A stretch of 40,692 nt of DNA from Bacteroidales bacterium (GTDB taxonomy: Bacteria; Bacteroidota; Bacteroidia; Bacteroidales; Bacteroidaceae), in the NCBI GenBank assembly GCA_015060835.1, contig SUXT01000016.1:1-40692 (forward strand), written 5' to 3'. How positions within the stretch are numbered: position 1 is the stretch's first letter; each line of letters starts with the position of its first letter. The notes beneath the pieces are model-generated. The model was given only the letters and a program-made list of their open reading frames with translations. It was not told where the DNA came from and ran no database searches. This document shows positions 1 through 8,271 of this stretch, in pieces. A program made the position numbers and the translations under genes.

Positions 1-513
1 TCGAAAAACGAAGTTTTTTGAAGACGGAGGAGTTCTCTTCTCATCGCATGCTTTTTTGCTCTACGATAGATTTTAGAACTCCCTCCGAACTTTTTTCTTG
101 AAAAAAGTTCTCGTCCCTCTTCAAGAGCTAATCTCTGTACACATTTATTTTAAATCGGCATTTGCTATATTTTTAAATATCAGCAAAATAGCTTGTTGAA
201 TAAAGTTCCTGCCCTTAAAGGGGAGGTGGATTCAAGCGCGATTAGCGATTGAAGACGGAGGGGTTTTCCTCGCGTAGCAAGGTTTATTGTAGTACGATAG
301 GTTAAGAACCCCCTCCGAACTTTTTTCTCGGAAAAAAGTTCTCGTCCCCCTTTAAGAGGGACAGCTTTTTTAAGTTTCTTATTTAAAAGAGATTAGCGAA
401 AAATATAAAAGCTAAAAGATGTGTCCAAAGATTAGCTTGGATAAGAGGGAGTACCCGAACGGGGGAGGGAGTTTGACTGAATACGCCGGCAAAACCGTCA
501 AACTCTTCCTTGA
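1..513. repeat. Gene-free left edge made of modular hairpin repeats
   Basis: I see no gene here. The stretch begins inside a hairpin module (1-22) followed by a purine-rich arm (GACGGAGGAGTT, 23-34). It contains a perfect 10-bp hairpin at 87-96/101-110, another module at 231-253, a hairpin at 317-326/332-341 and a CCCG/CGGG hairpin near 453-463. Positions about 172-450 are an approximate inverted copy of about 21240-21517. The same constant arms recur at 8201-8235, 20880-20911 and 21023-21056, so this is dispersed repeat DNA. Confidence 0.8.
172..450 (+). repeat. About 280-bp dispersed repeat, copy 1
   Basis: Read on the plus strand this matches the reverse complement of about 21240-21517 over nearly its whole length, with scattered substitutions. 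Shared blocks include CCTGCCCTTAAAGGGGAGG, GTAGTACGATAGGTTAAG and GAGGGACAGCT. The two hairpin segments inside it (231-253 and 317-341) differ between the copies but stay self-complementary in both. I see no coding potential. A shorter fragment of the right part reappears at 7905-7950. Confidence 0.8.
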
Positions 514-1281
514 TTATTCCACCATCTTATAGAATTTTACCCAATCTACTATCATTTTCGCCGGTAATTCATCGGGGTTGACTTTTCCTACCCATTGGCC
601 ACCTAACTGCATGTCTATGAGGAGATAGAATGGTGTGCCGAAGGGAAATTGCCCTCTGTGATGGGTTTCTATGCGGGGGTAGGTGAGTGTGTGGCGCCCG
701 TTTATGGAGAATACAAGACTGTCGGGGAGTATCTCAACTGCATATACATTGTATCCGTCGGGTTTTATAGGGCTGCACTCGCTTTGCTTGGGGTGCTTTT
801 CTTTCAGCACGTAGGTGTAGTGTGAATGTACTGTCTGGTAGGCTTGTGCTTCGTGGCTGAGGCGTTCCATTATGTCTATTTCTCCTCCGTCGGGCCATCC
901 GTGGTTTTCGGGGAGCATCCAGATGGCGGGCCATGCGCCTTGAGCACCTATGAGGCGGGCTTTTACCTCGACTTTGCCGTGTGTGATTGAGAATTTCCCT
1001 TTTGTGTATACTCCGCCGGTGAGGTAGGGGGCTGTGTCGCCGGGGAGGGCTTCGTTTGTGATGCCGAGCAGGGTGAGCTTGCCGCCGGAGACGTCGTAGC
1101 ATCCGTCGTAGTGACTCATGTAGTTCTGCCAGTCGGAGGTGCCGCGTGGTATCTTAGACCATCTTTCGGTGTTTATCTCTTTGCCTTTGAAATTCTCTTT
1201 CCAGATGAGTTTGTATTTCTGTGCTGTGATTGCTGCGGGGACGAGCAGCAGTATCAGTGCCAATATTGTTGCTTTTTTCAT
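514..1281 (-). CDS. Secreted glycoside hydrolase family 16 protein
   Basis: The predicted 255-residue protein opens with a signal peptide (residues 1-20, hydrophobic core LALILLLVPAAITA, likely cut after an A-Q boundary). A single GH16 beta-jelly-roll catalytic domain follows. The hallmark motif EIDIME lies at residues 134-139, with E134 as expected nucleophile, D136 as helper and E139 as acid/base. GAWPAIWMLP just before it is also typical. GH16 enzymes cleave beta-1,3/1,4 glucans or galactans; the exact substrate cannot be read here. The ATG at 1281 was chosen over an upstream in-frame ATG (1311) because it starts directly at the Lys-Lys signal peptide. It is last in a minus-strand run after dnaE and trxA, with a 66-bp gap. 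No lipobox is seen, so it is probably periplasmic or secreted. Confidence 0.88.
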   Translation of the reverse strand: MKKATILALILLLVPAAITAQKYKLIWKENFKGKEINTERWSKIPRGTSDWQNYMSHYDGCYDVSGGKLTLLGITNEALPGDTAPYLTGGVYTKGKFSITHGKVEVKARLIGAQGAWPAIWMLPENHGWPDGGEIDIMERLSHEAQAYQTVHSHYTYVLKEKHPKQSECSPIKPDGYNVYAVEILPDSLVFSINGRHTLTYPRIETHHRGQFPFGTPFYLLIDMQLGGQWVGKVNPDELPAKMIVDWVKFYKMVE

Positions 1282-1347
1282 GGTGACCGGGGGTGAAAAA
1301 AATATACGCATGATTCTTGTCTCATGCGTATATCCATTGTGTGTGAT

Positions 1348-1680
1348 TTACTCTTCGTCGTCTATTGCGCCGCAGTATGCAAGCTCGCCTTCTACGATGA
1401 AGAAGATTTCTTCGGGATCGAATTCGCCTATGTTGTCTTTCTTGGCTTCCTTAGCTACATATTTTGCTATTGCGTCGATGTCTATCTCGATGCATCCGTC
1501 GGCATCGCCTGCCGATTCGAGTATTCCGCTCTTGTCGTAATAGTCGTAGATGGTGTCGAGGAAATAGTACATTTCATCGTCGCTGAATTTCTCTTTGAGG
1601 TCTTGCGGCAGGCGTTGACGTATGTATTCGATGGTCTTTTCGTCGTCAATGTCCTCTACGCTGAATTCGTCGTTCTGCAT
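1348..1680 (-). CDS. Small acidic conserved-type hypothetical protein
   Basis: The 110-residue protein is strongly acidic and has no signal peptide, membrane segment or cysteine-rich motif. It looks helical, with alternating charged and aromatic residues (DDEMYYFLDTIYDYYD near residues 34-49). I do not recognise a named domain. It starts 11 bp after trxA ends on the same strand, so it is very likely cotranscribed with dnaE and trxA. The tight spacing and normal codon use suggest a real cytosolic protein; its function is unknown. Confidence 0.75.
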   Translation of the reverse strand: MQNDEFSVEDIDDEKTIEYIRQRLPQDLKEKFSDDEMYYFLDTIYDYYDKSGILESAGDADGCIEIDIDAIAKYVAKEAKKDNIGEFDPEEIFFIVEGELAYCGAIDDEE

Positions 1681-1691
1681 GGTGCTTGTCT

Positions 1692-2012
1692 TTAGAAAAG
1701 TTTTTCAATATTCTCTTTTATATCGGCTTTTGACATTGAGCCTACAAGGTCGAGGTCTTCGATTCTTTCGCCGTTCTTGATGAATACCACTGTGGGGACA
1801 CTCATAATGCCGTAGTCTGAGGTGAGGTCTGTAGCCTCTTCGATGTTGCATTTGCCTACAACCACGCGACCGGCATATTCTTCGGCCAGTTCGGCGATGT
1901 AGGGGCCTATCTGGCGGCAGGGACCGCACCATGTTGCCCAAAAGTCAAGTACGATGGGAAGTTCTGATGAGAGCACCTCCTGATAGTTGTTGTCTGTTAC
2001 TGTTATTTCCAT
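1692..2012 (-). CDS. trxA: Thioredoxin
   Basis: This 106-residue protein is a stand-alone thioredoxin of normal length. The redox motif WCGPC places the reactive cysteines at residues 29 and 32, preceded by the usual VLDFWATWC strand. A cis-proline segment (SVPTVVFIKNG) lies near residues 71-81. It reduces disulfides in cytosolic proteins using electrons from thioredoxin reductase. There is no signal peptide. The gene lies 17 bp after dnaE and 11 bp before the small acidic protein. The final helix is short, but all core elements are present. Confidence 0.95.
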   Translation of the reverse strand: MEITVTDNNYQEVLSSELPIVLDFWATWCGPCRQIGPYIAELAEEYAGRVVVGKCNIEEATDLTSDYGIMSVPTVVFIKNGERIEDLDLVGSMSKADIKENIEKLF

Positions 2013-2029
2013 AGTTTATAAAGTATATG

Positions 2030-5000
2030 TTAGTTTAATTTGTATTCTATACCGGGTTGCTTCTTTATGAAGTCAATGAATTGTTGCGTTATGTTCATTG
2101 TGGAGTTCAAAGATACTAAACTTAATGTAAATTCCTGCTCTGTATCGCGAATATTGAAATAAATTTTGCTCTGTCCGGGATTTTTTTCGATGTATTGCAT
2201 GAGGTCTTCTACAAATTCGTCGTTTAGCTCCTCTATTTTCATTGATAGCGTAATGCTCTTTATGGCATTCTCCTTTACTTCGGAGAGCAGACGCACGTCG
2301 TTGATTACAAATTCGTATGAGTTGGGATCCCATCTTTTGGGCTGGCACGAACCTGTGATGTAGACGAAATTGCCGGGGATGAAGTAGTTCTTTCTCTGTA
2401 TCCAATCGTTGCCGAAGAGCGATATTTCCGATTTTCCCGAGAAGTCTTCTATCATTACGAAGCCATAGGGCTTGCCGTTCTTGCTGAAGCCTGTGCGCGG
2501 TTCGTCGGGTATAAGTCCGCCCATGGTTATCTTGCGGCCGGCGAGTGCGTTCTTGTCGGCGAGTTCCGAAACGGTGGTGTTGCAGAACTCATTGAGTATG
2601 AGCGAGTATTCGTCAAGAGGGTGTGCCGACAGGTATATTCCTACAAGCTCGCGCTCTCTGTTGAGGCGTGTGAGGCTGCTCCACTCCTCGGCTGCGGGGA
2701 TTTCGGGGGTGGGGATTTCGGCCATCTCTTCGTCGCCGAAGAGGGAGTTCTGCGACGACATCTTGTCCATCTGGTAGCGGTTGCCGTAGCGTATGAGACT
2801 TTCGAGGAAGGGTTCGCCCTTGCTGTTTATGCCCATGTATTGTTCGCGTCGGATGCCGCCGGGGAGTCCGTCGAAGGCGCCGGAGAGGGCGAGACATTCG
2901 AGGTTCTTGCGGTTGCAGGCAGTGAGGTTCACTCGTTGCACAAAGTCGAAGATGCTTGTGTAGGGGCCGTTTGCTTCGCGTTCGTTTATTATCGATTGTA
3001 CGGCATTTTCGCCCACGCCTTTTATGGCGCATAGACCGAAGCGTATGTCGCCTTGTTTGTTCACGGCGAACTTGCGGCGCGATTCGTTGACATCGGGGCC
3101 GAGTACGTTTATCTCCATGTTCTTGCACTCCTCCATCAGTTTGGTGATTTCAGTGATGTTGGAGAGGTTGCGGCTGAGCGAGCCTGCCATGTACTGCGAC
3201 GGGTAGTGGGCCTTCATGTATGCCGTCTGGTAGGCTACCCATGAGTAACAGGTGGCGTGTGATTTGTTGAATGCGTATGAGGCGAACTTTTCCCAGTCGG
3301 CCCAGATTTTTTCAAGTATCTTGGCGTCGTGGCCGTTGGCTGTTCCGCCGTTGATGAATTTGGGCTTCAACTCGTCCAGCTTGTCTTTCAGCTTTTTACC
3401 CATTGCCTTACGCAGGGTGTCGCTCTCGCCGCGGGTGAAGTTGGCCAACTGGCGGGAGAGGAGCATCACCTGCTCCTGGTAGACGGTGATACCGTATGTA
3501 TCCTTCAGGTACTTCTCCATGCATGGTATGTCGTATTGTACCAGCGTGGGGTCGTGCTTGCGGCTGATGAAGTCGGGGATGTAGTCCATGGGGCCCGGAC
3601 GGTAGAGGGCGTTCATGGCTATGAGATCCTCGAAGGTGCTGGGCTGAAGTTCGCGCAGGTATTTCTGCATTCCCGGCGATTCGAACTGGAATGTACCGAT
3701 GGTGTTTCCTTTGCAGTATAGCTGATAGGTCAGTTCGTCGTCGATGGGGATGTTGTCGATGTCTACCTCTATTCCGAGACTTTGGCGCACATTTTCTATA
3801 GCTTCGTTTATCACCGACAGGGTTTTCAGTCCCAGGAAGTCCATCTTTATGAGACCGGTGTCTTCGATTACGCTGCCTTCGTATTGGGTTACGAGGAGCT
3901 TTTCGCCCGTCTCCTTGTCCTCTGCTATGCTTGTGGGGACGTGGTCGGTGATGTCGTCGCGGCAGATGATGATGCCGCAGGCGTGTACGCCGGTGTTGCG
4001 CACGTTGCCTTCGAGCATGCGGGCATATTTTATGGTGTTGCGCATCTTGTCGTCGGGGGATGCTTCTGCTTCGCGCAGTTCGGGGACGACGGAGATGGCG
4101 TTCTTAAGGTTCATCTTCAGGCCGTCGGGCAGGCGGTCGGGGATGGCTTTGCAGAGCTTGTTGGAGATGTCGAGAGGCAGTTTTTCTACGCGTGCGACAT
4201 CCTTTATTGCGAGCTTGGTGGCCATTGTGCCGTAGGTGATGATGTGGGCTACCTTTTCGGCACCGTATTTGTTGGTTACCCATTTGAGCACCTCGGCGCG
4301 GCCGTCGTCGTCAAAGTCCACATCGATATCGGGGAGTGAGATACGGTCGGGATTGAGGAAACGCTCGAACAGCAGGTCGTATTTTATGGGGTCGACGCGG
4401 GTGATGCTAAGGGCATATGCCACTACGCTGCCGGCTGCCGAACCACGGCCGGGACCTACGGATACGCCGAGCTCTTCGCGGGCTGCCTTGATGAAGTCCT
4501 GTACAATGAGGAAGTAGCCGGGGAAACCCATTGTCTTCATGATGTGCAACTCGAAGTCGATGCGCTCGATGAGCTCCTGACTGAATGGTTCGGGGTAGAG
4601 CTTCTTGGCGCCGTCGTATGTGAGTTTGCGCAGATAGTCGCCTTCGAGCTTTATGCGGTAGAGCTTGTCGTAACCTCCGAGTTTCTTTATTTTCTTCTCG
4701 GCCTCCTCCTGCGACAGCACTACGTTGCCTTTTTCGTCGCGGGTAAATTCGTTGAAGAGGTCTTCGTGGGTGAACTTTTCGCGGTACTGCTCCTCGGTGC
4801 CGAACTCTTCGGGTATTGCGAAGGTGGGCATGATAGGGGCATTGTCGATGCTGTAGTATTCTACCTTGTCGAGCACTTCGATGGTGTTTGCAAGGGCTTC
4901 GGGGTACTCGGCGAAGGTTTCGTTCATTTCGGCCTTTGTCTTCATCCACTCTTGCTTGGAGTAGAGCATACGGGTGGGGTCGTCGAGGTCCTTGCCGGTG

Positions 5001-5713
5001 TTGAGACAGATGAGGTGGTCGTGGGCTTCGGCGTTTTCTTCGTCTACGAAGTGGACATCGTTGGTGCACACGAGTTTTATGCCGAATTGCTTGCTGTATT
5101 CGACAAGTTTCTCATTTACTTCGAGTTGCAGCGGGTAGACTTCGTGGTTGGCGCGGGGAATGGTGGCCTTGTGTATCTGTAGTTCGAGATAGAAGTCGTC
5201 GCCGAATGTATCCTTGAACCATTGTATGCTCTGTTCGGCCTCTTCGAATCGCCTGTTCTTTATGTGCTGGGGTATCTCTCCTCCGAGGCACGCCGAGCAG
5301 ATGATGAGGCCCTCTTTGTGCTTTTCAAGCTCTACCTTGTCGGTACGGGGGTGGTAGTAGTAACCCTCGCTCCATGCCTTTGAGACGAGCTTCACAAGGT
5401 TGTGATAGCCGGTGAGGTTCTTGGCGAGAACTATAAGGTGGTGGCCTCGGTCGTCCTTATTATATAAGCGTGTGGTGGCTACATACATCTCGCAGCCTAT
5501 TATGGGCTTGAACTTTTCTTCGTCGGACTTGCCTTTGTTCTTCTTGCTTACATAGTTGTAAAACTCTTTGATACCCATCATGTTGCCGTGGTCGGTGATG
5601 GCGATTCCGCGCATTCCGTCTTCAATGGCCTTGTCTACCAGACGAGGAATGGATGCCTGTCCGTCGAGGATGGAGTATTGGGTGTGTACGTGGAGGTGTA
5701 TGAAGTCTTCCAT
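2030..5713 (-). CDS. dnaE: DNA polymerase III alpha subunit
   Basis: A 1227-residue replicative polymerase of normal DnaE length. The N-terminal PHP domain begins at once with HLHVHTQYSILDGQ. The catalytic palm follows with PDIDVDF (first Asp near residue 462), then finger and tail regions with YQEQVMLLSRQLA. An OB-fold lies near the C-terminus (ITMGGLIP...YGFVMIEDFSG). It extends DNA at the fork and needs a separate proofreading subunit. I chose the ATG at 5713 over the in-frame ATG at 5803: the upstream stretch is not DnaE-like and overlaps a TATTTTTG promoter box at 5801-5808, so it is probably 5' leader. trxA follows after 17 bp. The gene is divergent from psd. Confidence 0.96.
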   Translation of the reverse strand: MEDFIHLHVHTQYSILDGQASIPRLVDKAIEDGMRGIAITDHGNMMGIKEFYNYVSKKNKGKSDEEKFKPIIGCEMYVATTRLYNKDDRGHHLIVLAKNLTGYHNLVKLVSKAWSEGYYYHPRTDKVELEKHKEGLIICSACLGGEIPQHIKNRRFEEAEQSIQWFKDTFGDDFYLELQIHKATIPRANHEVYPLQLEVNEKLVEYSKQFGIKLVCTNDVHFVDEENAEAHDHLICLNTGKDLDDPTRMLYSKQEWMKTKAEMNETFAEYPEALANTIEVLDKVEYYSIDNAPIMPTFAIPEEFGTEEQYREKFTHEDLFNEFTRDEKGNVVLSQEEAEKKIKKLGGYDKLYRIKLEGDYLRKLTYDGAKKLYPEPFSQELIERIDFELHIMKTMGFPGYFLIVQDFIKAAREELGVSVGPGRGSAAGSVVAYALSITRVDPIKYDLLFERFLNPDRISLPDIDVDFDDDGRAEVLKWVTNKYGAEKVAHIITYGTMATKLAIKDVARVEKLPLDISNKLCKAIPDRLPDGLKMNLKNAISVVPELREAEASPDDKMRNTIKYARMLEGNVRNTGVHACGIIICRDDITDHVPTSIAEDKETGEKLLVTQYEGSVIEDTGLIKMDFLGLKTLSVINEAIENVRQSLGIEVDIDNIPIDDELTYQLYCKGNTIGTFQFESPGMQKYLRELQPSTFEDLIAMNALYRPGPMDYIPDFISRKHDPTLVQYDIPCMEKYLKDTYGITVYQEQVMLLSRQLANFTRGESDTLRKAMGKKLKDKLDELKPKFINGGTANGHDAKILEKIWADWEKFASYAFNKSHATCYSWVAYQTAYMKAHYPSQYMAGSLSRNLSNITEITKLMEECKNMEINVLGPDVNESRRKFAVNKQGDIRFGLCAIKGVGENAVQSIINEREANGPYTSIFDFVQRVNLTACNRKNLECLALSGAFDGLPGGIRREQYMGINSKGEPFLESLIRYGNRYQMDKMSSQNSLFGDEEMAEIPTPEIPAAEEWSSLTRLNRERELVGIYLSAHPLDEYSLILNEFCNTTVSELADKNALAGRKITMGGLIPDEPRTGFSKNGKPYGFVMIEDFSGKSEISLFGNDWIQRKNYFIPGNFVYITGSCQPKRWDPNSYEFVINDVRLLSEVKENAIKSITLSMKIEELNDEFVEDLMQYIEKNPGQSKIYFNIRDTEQEFTLSLVSLNSTMNITQQFIDFIKKQPGIEYKLN

Positions 5714-5800
5714 TGGTGTTGCTGCTTTTGGATGTAAATGTCTGATAAAGATAGTTGCTTTTTGGGAGAATGTGGTGCTATTTCCACTAAAAGTTTTCAA

Positions 5801-5808
5801 CAAAAATA
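5801..5808 (-). promoter_or_regulatory. Likely dnaE promoter -7 box (TAnnTTTG)
   Basis: Read on the minus strand the bases spell TATTTTTG, matching the Bacteroidetes -7 consensus TAnnTTTG, about 88 bp upstream of the dnaE ATG at 5713. A second weaker box (TATCTTTA) lies at 5746-5753. I found no clear -33 TTTG at the expected distance, so this rests on one box. Confidence 0.4.
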
Positions 5809-5877
5809 AATAGTTGATGAAAACTTTTTGAATGTTATTGTTTTATCAAGTTAAATCTCTCTTTTTGGCACTTTTTG

Positions 5878-5908
5878 TTGGGCGTTTAACAAATAATTAC
5901 TATTTTTG
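5878..5908 (+). promoter_or_regulatory. psd-pssA promoter, TTG-N20-TATTTTTG
   Basis: TATTTTTG at 5901-5908 matches the Bacteroidetes -7 element. A TTG core (5878-5880, within GTTG) lies exactly 20 bp upstream, fitting the -33 element. Transcription would begin about 20 bp before the psd ATG at 5936. No ribosome-binding site is visible in the short leader, as is usual in this phylum. Confidence 0.6.
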
Positions 5909-5935
5909 TCGAATAATATATGTAATTGATTACGG

Positions 5936-6634
5936 ATGGGAAGAATTGATAGACTGAAAAAGATTAAGAAAATGAGAATACATCGTGAGGGTACATCTAT
6001 CCTTGTTGTATCTTTCATTGTACTTCTCTTTGTTAATACACTGAGTTATTATTTTGTACCGTGCGACATATTCAATATGTTGCTCTTGGGCGGTTCGTTG
6101 TTCATATATCTGATGATGGTGAACTTCTTCAGAAGCCCCAAACGTACATTCCCGTCTGAGGATGTGGAAAAACTTGTCATCGCTCCTGCCGATGGTAAGG
6201 TTGTGGTGATTGAGGAGGTATTCGAACCCGATTACTTCAAGGACAAGAGACGTATGATCTCTATCTTCATGAGTCCTTTGAATGTTCATGCAAACTGGTA
6301 TCCTGTTGAGGGTATAGTGAAAAAGGTCGGTCACCAGAAAGGTAAGTTCCATAAGGCATGGTTGCCTAAGGCGAGCACCGAAAACGAGCGTTCGTTGGTG
6401 GTTATCGAGACACCCGAAGGTACAGAAGTGCTTGTGAGACAAATAGCAGGTGCCATGGCACGCCGCATTGTTACATACGCCGAACCGGGTGAAGAGTGTT
6501 TCATCGACCAGCATATGGGATTCATCAAGTTCGGTTCGAGAGTGGATGTCTATCTTCCTCTTGATGCCGAGGTATTGGTGGAACTTGAACAGAAGACTGT
6601 CGGTGACGAGACTGTTATTGCTAAATTAAAATAA
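5936..6634 (+). CDS. psd: Phosphatidylserine decarboxylase proenzyme
   Basis: The 232-residue protein is the short form of phosphatidylserine decarboxylase, which converts phosphatidylserine to phosphatidylethanolamine at the inner membrane. Two hydrophobic segments lie at residues 21-38 and 45-62. The self-cleavage site is G200-S201 in [11 protein letters not shown]; the serine would become the pyruvoyl cofactor of the small C-terminal subunit. Further family motifs are APADGKVV (residues 83-90) and [13 protein letters not shown] (112-124). The ATG at 5936 fits the promoter 20-30 bp upstream; a later ATG at residue 13 would also keep the membrane segments. pssA, encoding the preceding step, follows 13 bp downstream. 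Confidence 0.93.
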   Translation: MGRIDRLKKIKKMRIHREGTSILVVSFIVLLFVNTLSYYFVPCDIFNMLLLGGSLFIYLMMVNFFRSPKRTFPSEDVEKLVIAPADGKVVVIEEVFEPDYFKDKRRMISIFMSPLNVHANWYPVEGIVKKVGHQKGKFHKAWLPKASTENERSLVVIETPEGTEVLVRQIAGAMARRIVTYAEPGEECFIDQHMGFIKFGSRVDVYLPLDAEVLVELEQKTVGDETVIAKLK

Positions 6635-6647
6635 TACGTTTATCCTT

Positions 6648-7358
6648 ATGGACATCAAAAAACATATTCCCAATACAATTACTTGTTGTAATCTCTTGTC
6701 AGGTTGTGTGTCATGTGTCATGGCAATGGAAGGTAATTTTATTTGGGCCCTTGCATTTATTGTTTTTGGTGCAATTTTTGACTTTTTCGACGGAATGGTG
6801 GCGCGTCTGCTGAAGGTGAGCTCGCCACTTGGTGTGCAGCTCGATTCGCTTGCCGATGATGTTACTTTCGGCTTTGCACCGTCGTTTATGGTTTTTGTGT
6901 TCATGCGCGGATTGGAATTCCCTGATTATCTGGCTCCGGTGGCAGGAATATTGCCTTTTGTGGCATTCTTCATCGCTGCATTGTCGGCAATGCGCCTTGC
7001 CATTTTCAATATCGATAAGCGTCAGGCAACTACTTTCATCGGTCTGCCTACTCCTGCCAATGCCCTCTTCTGGGCATCGTTGGTGGTTGGTTACGGCAAC
7101 TTTATATATAGCCTGAATCATGGATGGTTGCTGATGATTGGTCTTATACTGCTTTCGTGCTATCTGTTGGTGGCGGATATTCCTATGTTCTCCCTCAAGT
7201 TCAAGTATTTTGCATGGAGAGCCAACAAGTTGCGCTATAGTTTCCTGATTGCTTCGGCGCCGATGTTGTTGCTTGGTGTTGGTGCGGCTGTGCCCATAAT
7301 CTCTTTGTATGTGGCAGTTTCTATAATCAAGTCTTTGAGGAAGAAACGTGCAGCTTGA
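6648..7358 (+). CDS. pssA: CDP-diacylglycerol-serine O-phosphatidyltransferase
   Basis: This 236-residue membrane enzyme makes phosphatidylserine from CDP-diacylglycerol and serine. The CDP-alcohol phosphotransferase signature is complete: DG-x2-AR-x8-G-x3-D-x3-D, seen as DGMVAR then GVQLDSLADD near residues 47-70. These aspartates bind the metals and CDP. Several hydrophobic helices follow, consistent with a six-helix fold, and the tail is basic (SLRKKRAA). It directly follows psd by 13 bp, so the two consecutive steps to phosphatidylethanolamine are made from one transcript. Confidence 0.95.
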   Translation: MDIKKHIPNTITCCNLLSGCVSCVMAMEGNFIWALAFIVFGAIFDFFDGMVARLLKVSSPLGVQLDSLADDVTFGFAPSFMVFVFMRGLEFPDYLAPVAGILPFVAFFIAALSAMRLAIFNIDKRQATTFIGLPTPANALFWASLVVGYGNFIYSLNHGWLLMIGLILLSCYLLVADIPMFSLKFKYFAWRANKLRYSFLIASAPMLLLGVGAAVPIISLYVAVSIIKSLRKKRAA

Positions 7359-7401
7359 TTTTATTTAACTTCTGTTTTATATTTTATAACATTCCTGTTT
7401 G

Positions 7402-7409
7402 TACTTTTG
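7402..7409 (+). promoter_or_regulatory. Possible promoter -7 box upstream of DUF4834-like gene
   Basis: TACTTTTG matches TAnnTTTG and lies about 130 bp before the ATG at 7540 in the 181-bp gap after pssA. I could not find a convincing -33 partner, so an independent promoter here is only a suggestion. Confidence 0.3.
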
Positions 7410-7539
7410 TATCGTAAATTAACGGTGCATTTAGAACGTGTGCATCTTGTTGAGATACGTTTCAAGTGCTATTTATGAACTACATGGGAACATCTTGCGT
7501 AGTTGTTATGTGTTGTTCTCATTATAATATGTAAAATAT

Positions 7540-7845
7540 ATGATAAAATTCCTTTTTATAATTATACTCTTCTTTGTTGCATTGTTTGTGATAGTTCCCT
7601 CTGTGATATTCGGTATCATCCGCTTTCTGCTTAATATGTTGGGCGGTACCTCTTCGGGTAGGGGTGGTTACAGACAAGGCGGCTATGGTGGCACTGCGAC
7701 CGGCGGAGGTGCTGCCACTGAAAATGATGCTTTTGAATATAAAGAAGAGTCTAAGCCGCGTGCGAAGAGAAAAAAGGTCTTCGACGATGATGAGGGCGAG
7801 TATGTGAGTTTCGAGGAGATAAAATCATCCGATGATAAAAAGTAA
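7540..7845 (+). CDS. DUF4834-like small membrane protein
   Basis: A 101-residue protein. Residues 1-35 form one or two hydrophobic helices (KFLFIIILFFVALFVIVPSV). A glycine/arginine-rich linker (about 40-65) and a charged, lysine- and acid-rich tail follow. This architecture and position match the Bacteroidetes family of unknown function that I know as DUF4834; that naming is from memory of the family. It probably sits in the inner membrane with the charged tail in the cytosol. It follows pssA on the same strand after a long leader. No catalytic motif is visible. Confidence 0.7.
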   Translation: MIKFLFIIILFFVALFVIVPSVIFGIIRFLLNMLGGTSSGRGGYRQGGYGGTATGGGAATENDAFEYKEESKPRAKRKKVFDDDEGEYVSFEEIKSSDDKK

Positions 7846-8271
7846 AAATGATTATCAAATATATTACCTAAAGTGTAATGTTGTTGGAATTAGTAACTTA
7901 AAAAGTTGTCCCCCTATTTAAGAGGGACAGTTTTTTTAAGTTTCTTATGTCAAGAATTTACATACCTCCTCTTGAAGAGGACATTGCGTAATAAGCAATG
8001 TTTGCTTTATGCGAAGCTCGGCTGCGCTCGTTTACAATTGCAAGCAAGCTCGCATTGTACTCGCTGGCACGAGCTTTGCGACGACGAAAGCTTTAGCTTT
8101 CCAAAACTATAGCAAGCGAGTGAATGGAAGTTTACTTACATTTCCAACGAGCGCAGCATAGTTTCGATATTATCAAAGGAGTGCCGAGCTTGCGAGGTCA
8201 TTCAAAAACTTGTTTTTGAAGACGGAGGAGTTCAATACATAAGCAGAATAAAAATTAACCGGACACTAATA
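7846..8271. repeat. Composite repeat with MITE right end
   Basis: No gene seen. Positions 7905-7950 resemble 340-385 of the left-edge repeat. About 8005-8195 is a set of hairpin-prone GCTGCGCTCG / CGAGCGCAGC inverted pieces related to the element at 20268. Positions 8201-8220 form a perfect TTCAAAAAC/GTTTTTGAA hairpin followed by GACGGAGGAGTT. Positions 8257-8271 (AACCGGACACTAATA) are the right terminal repeat of the MITE family seen intact at 20680-20950. No matching left end is found here, so the element is truncated. A 68-codon frame at 7906-8112 is repeat sequence, not a credible gene. Confidence 0.75.

Noticed and set aside
7906-8112. 68-codon frame in the composite repeat
   Set aside because: It consists of repeat pieces found elsewhere in noncoding DNA and lacks a convincing start or conserved protein features.
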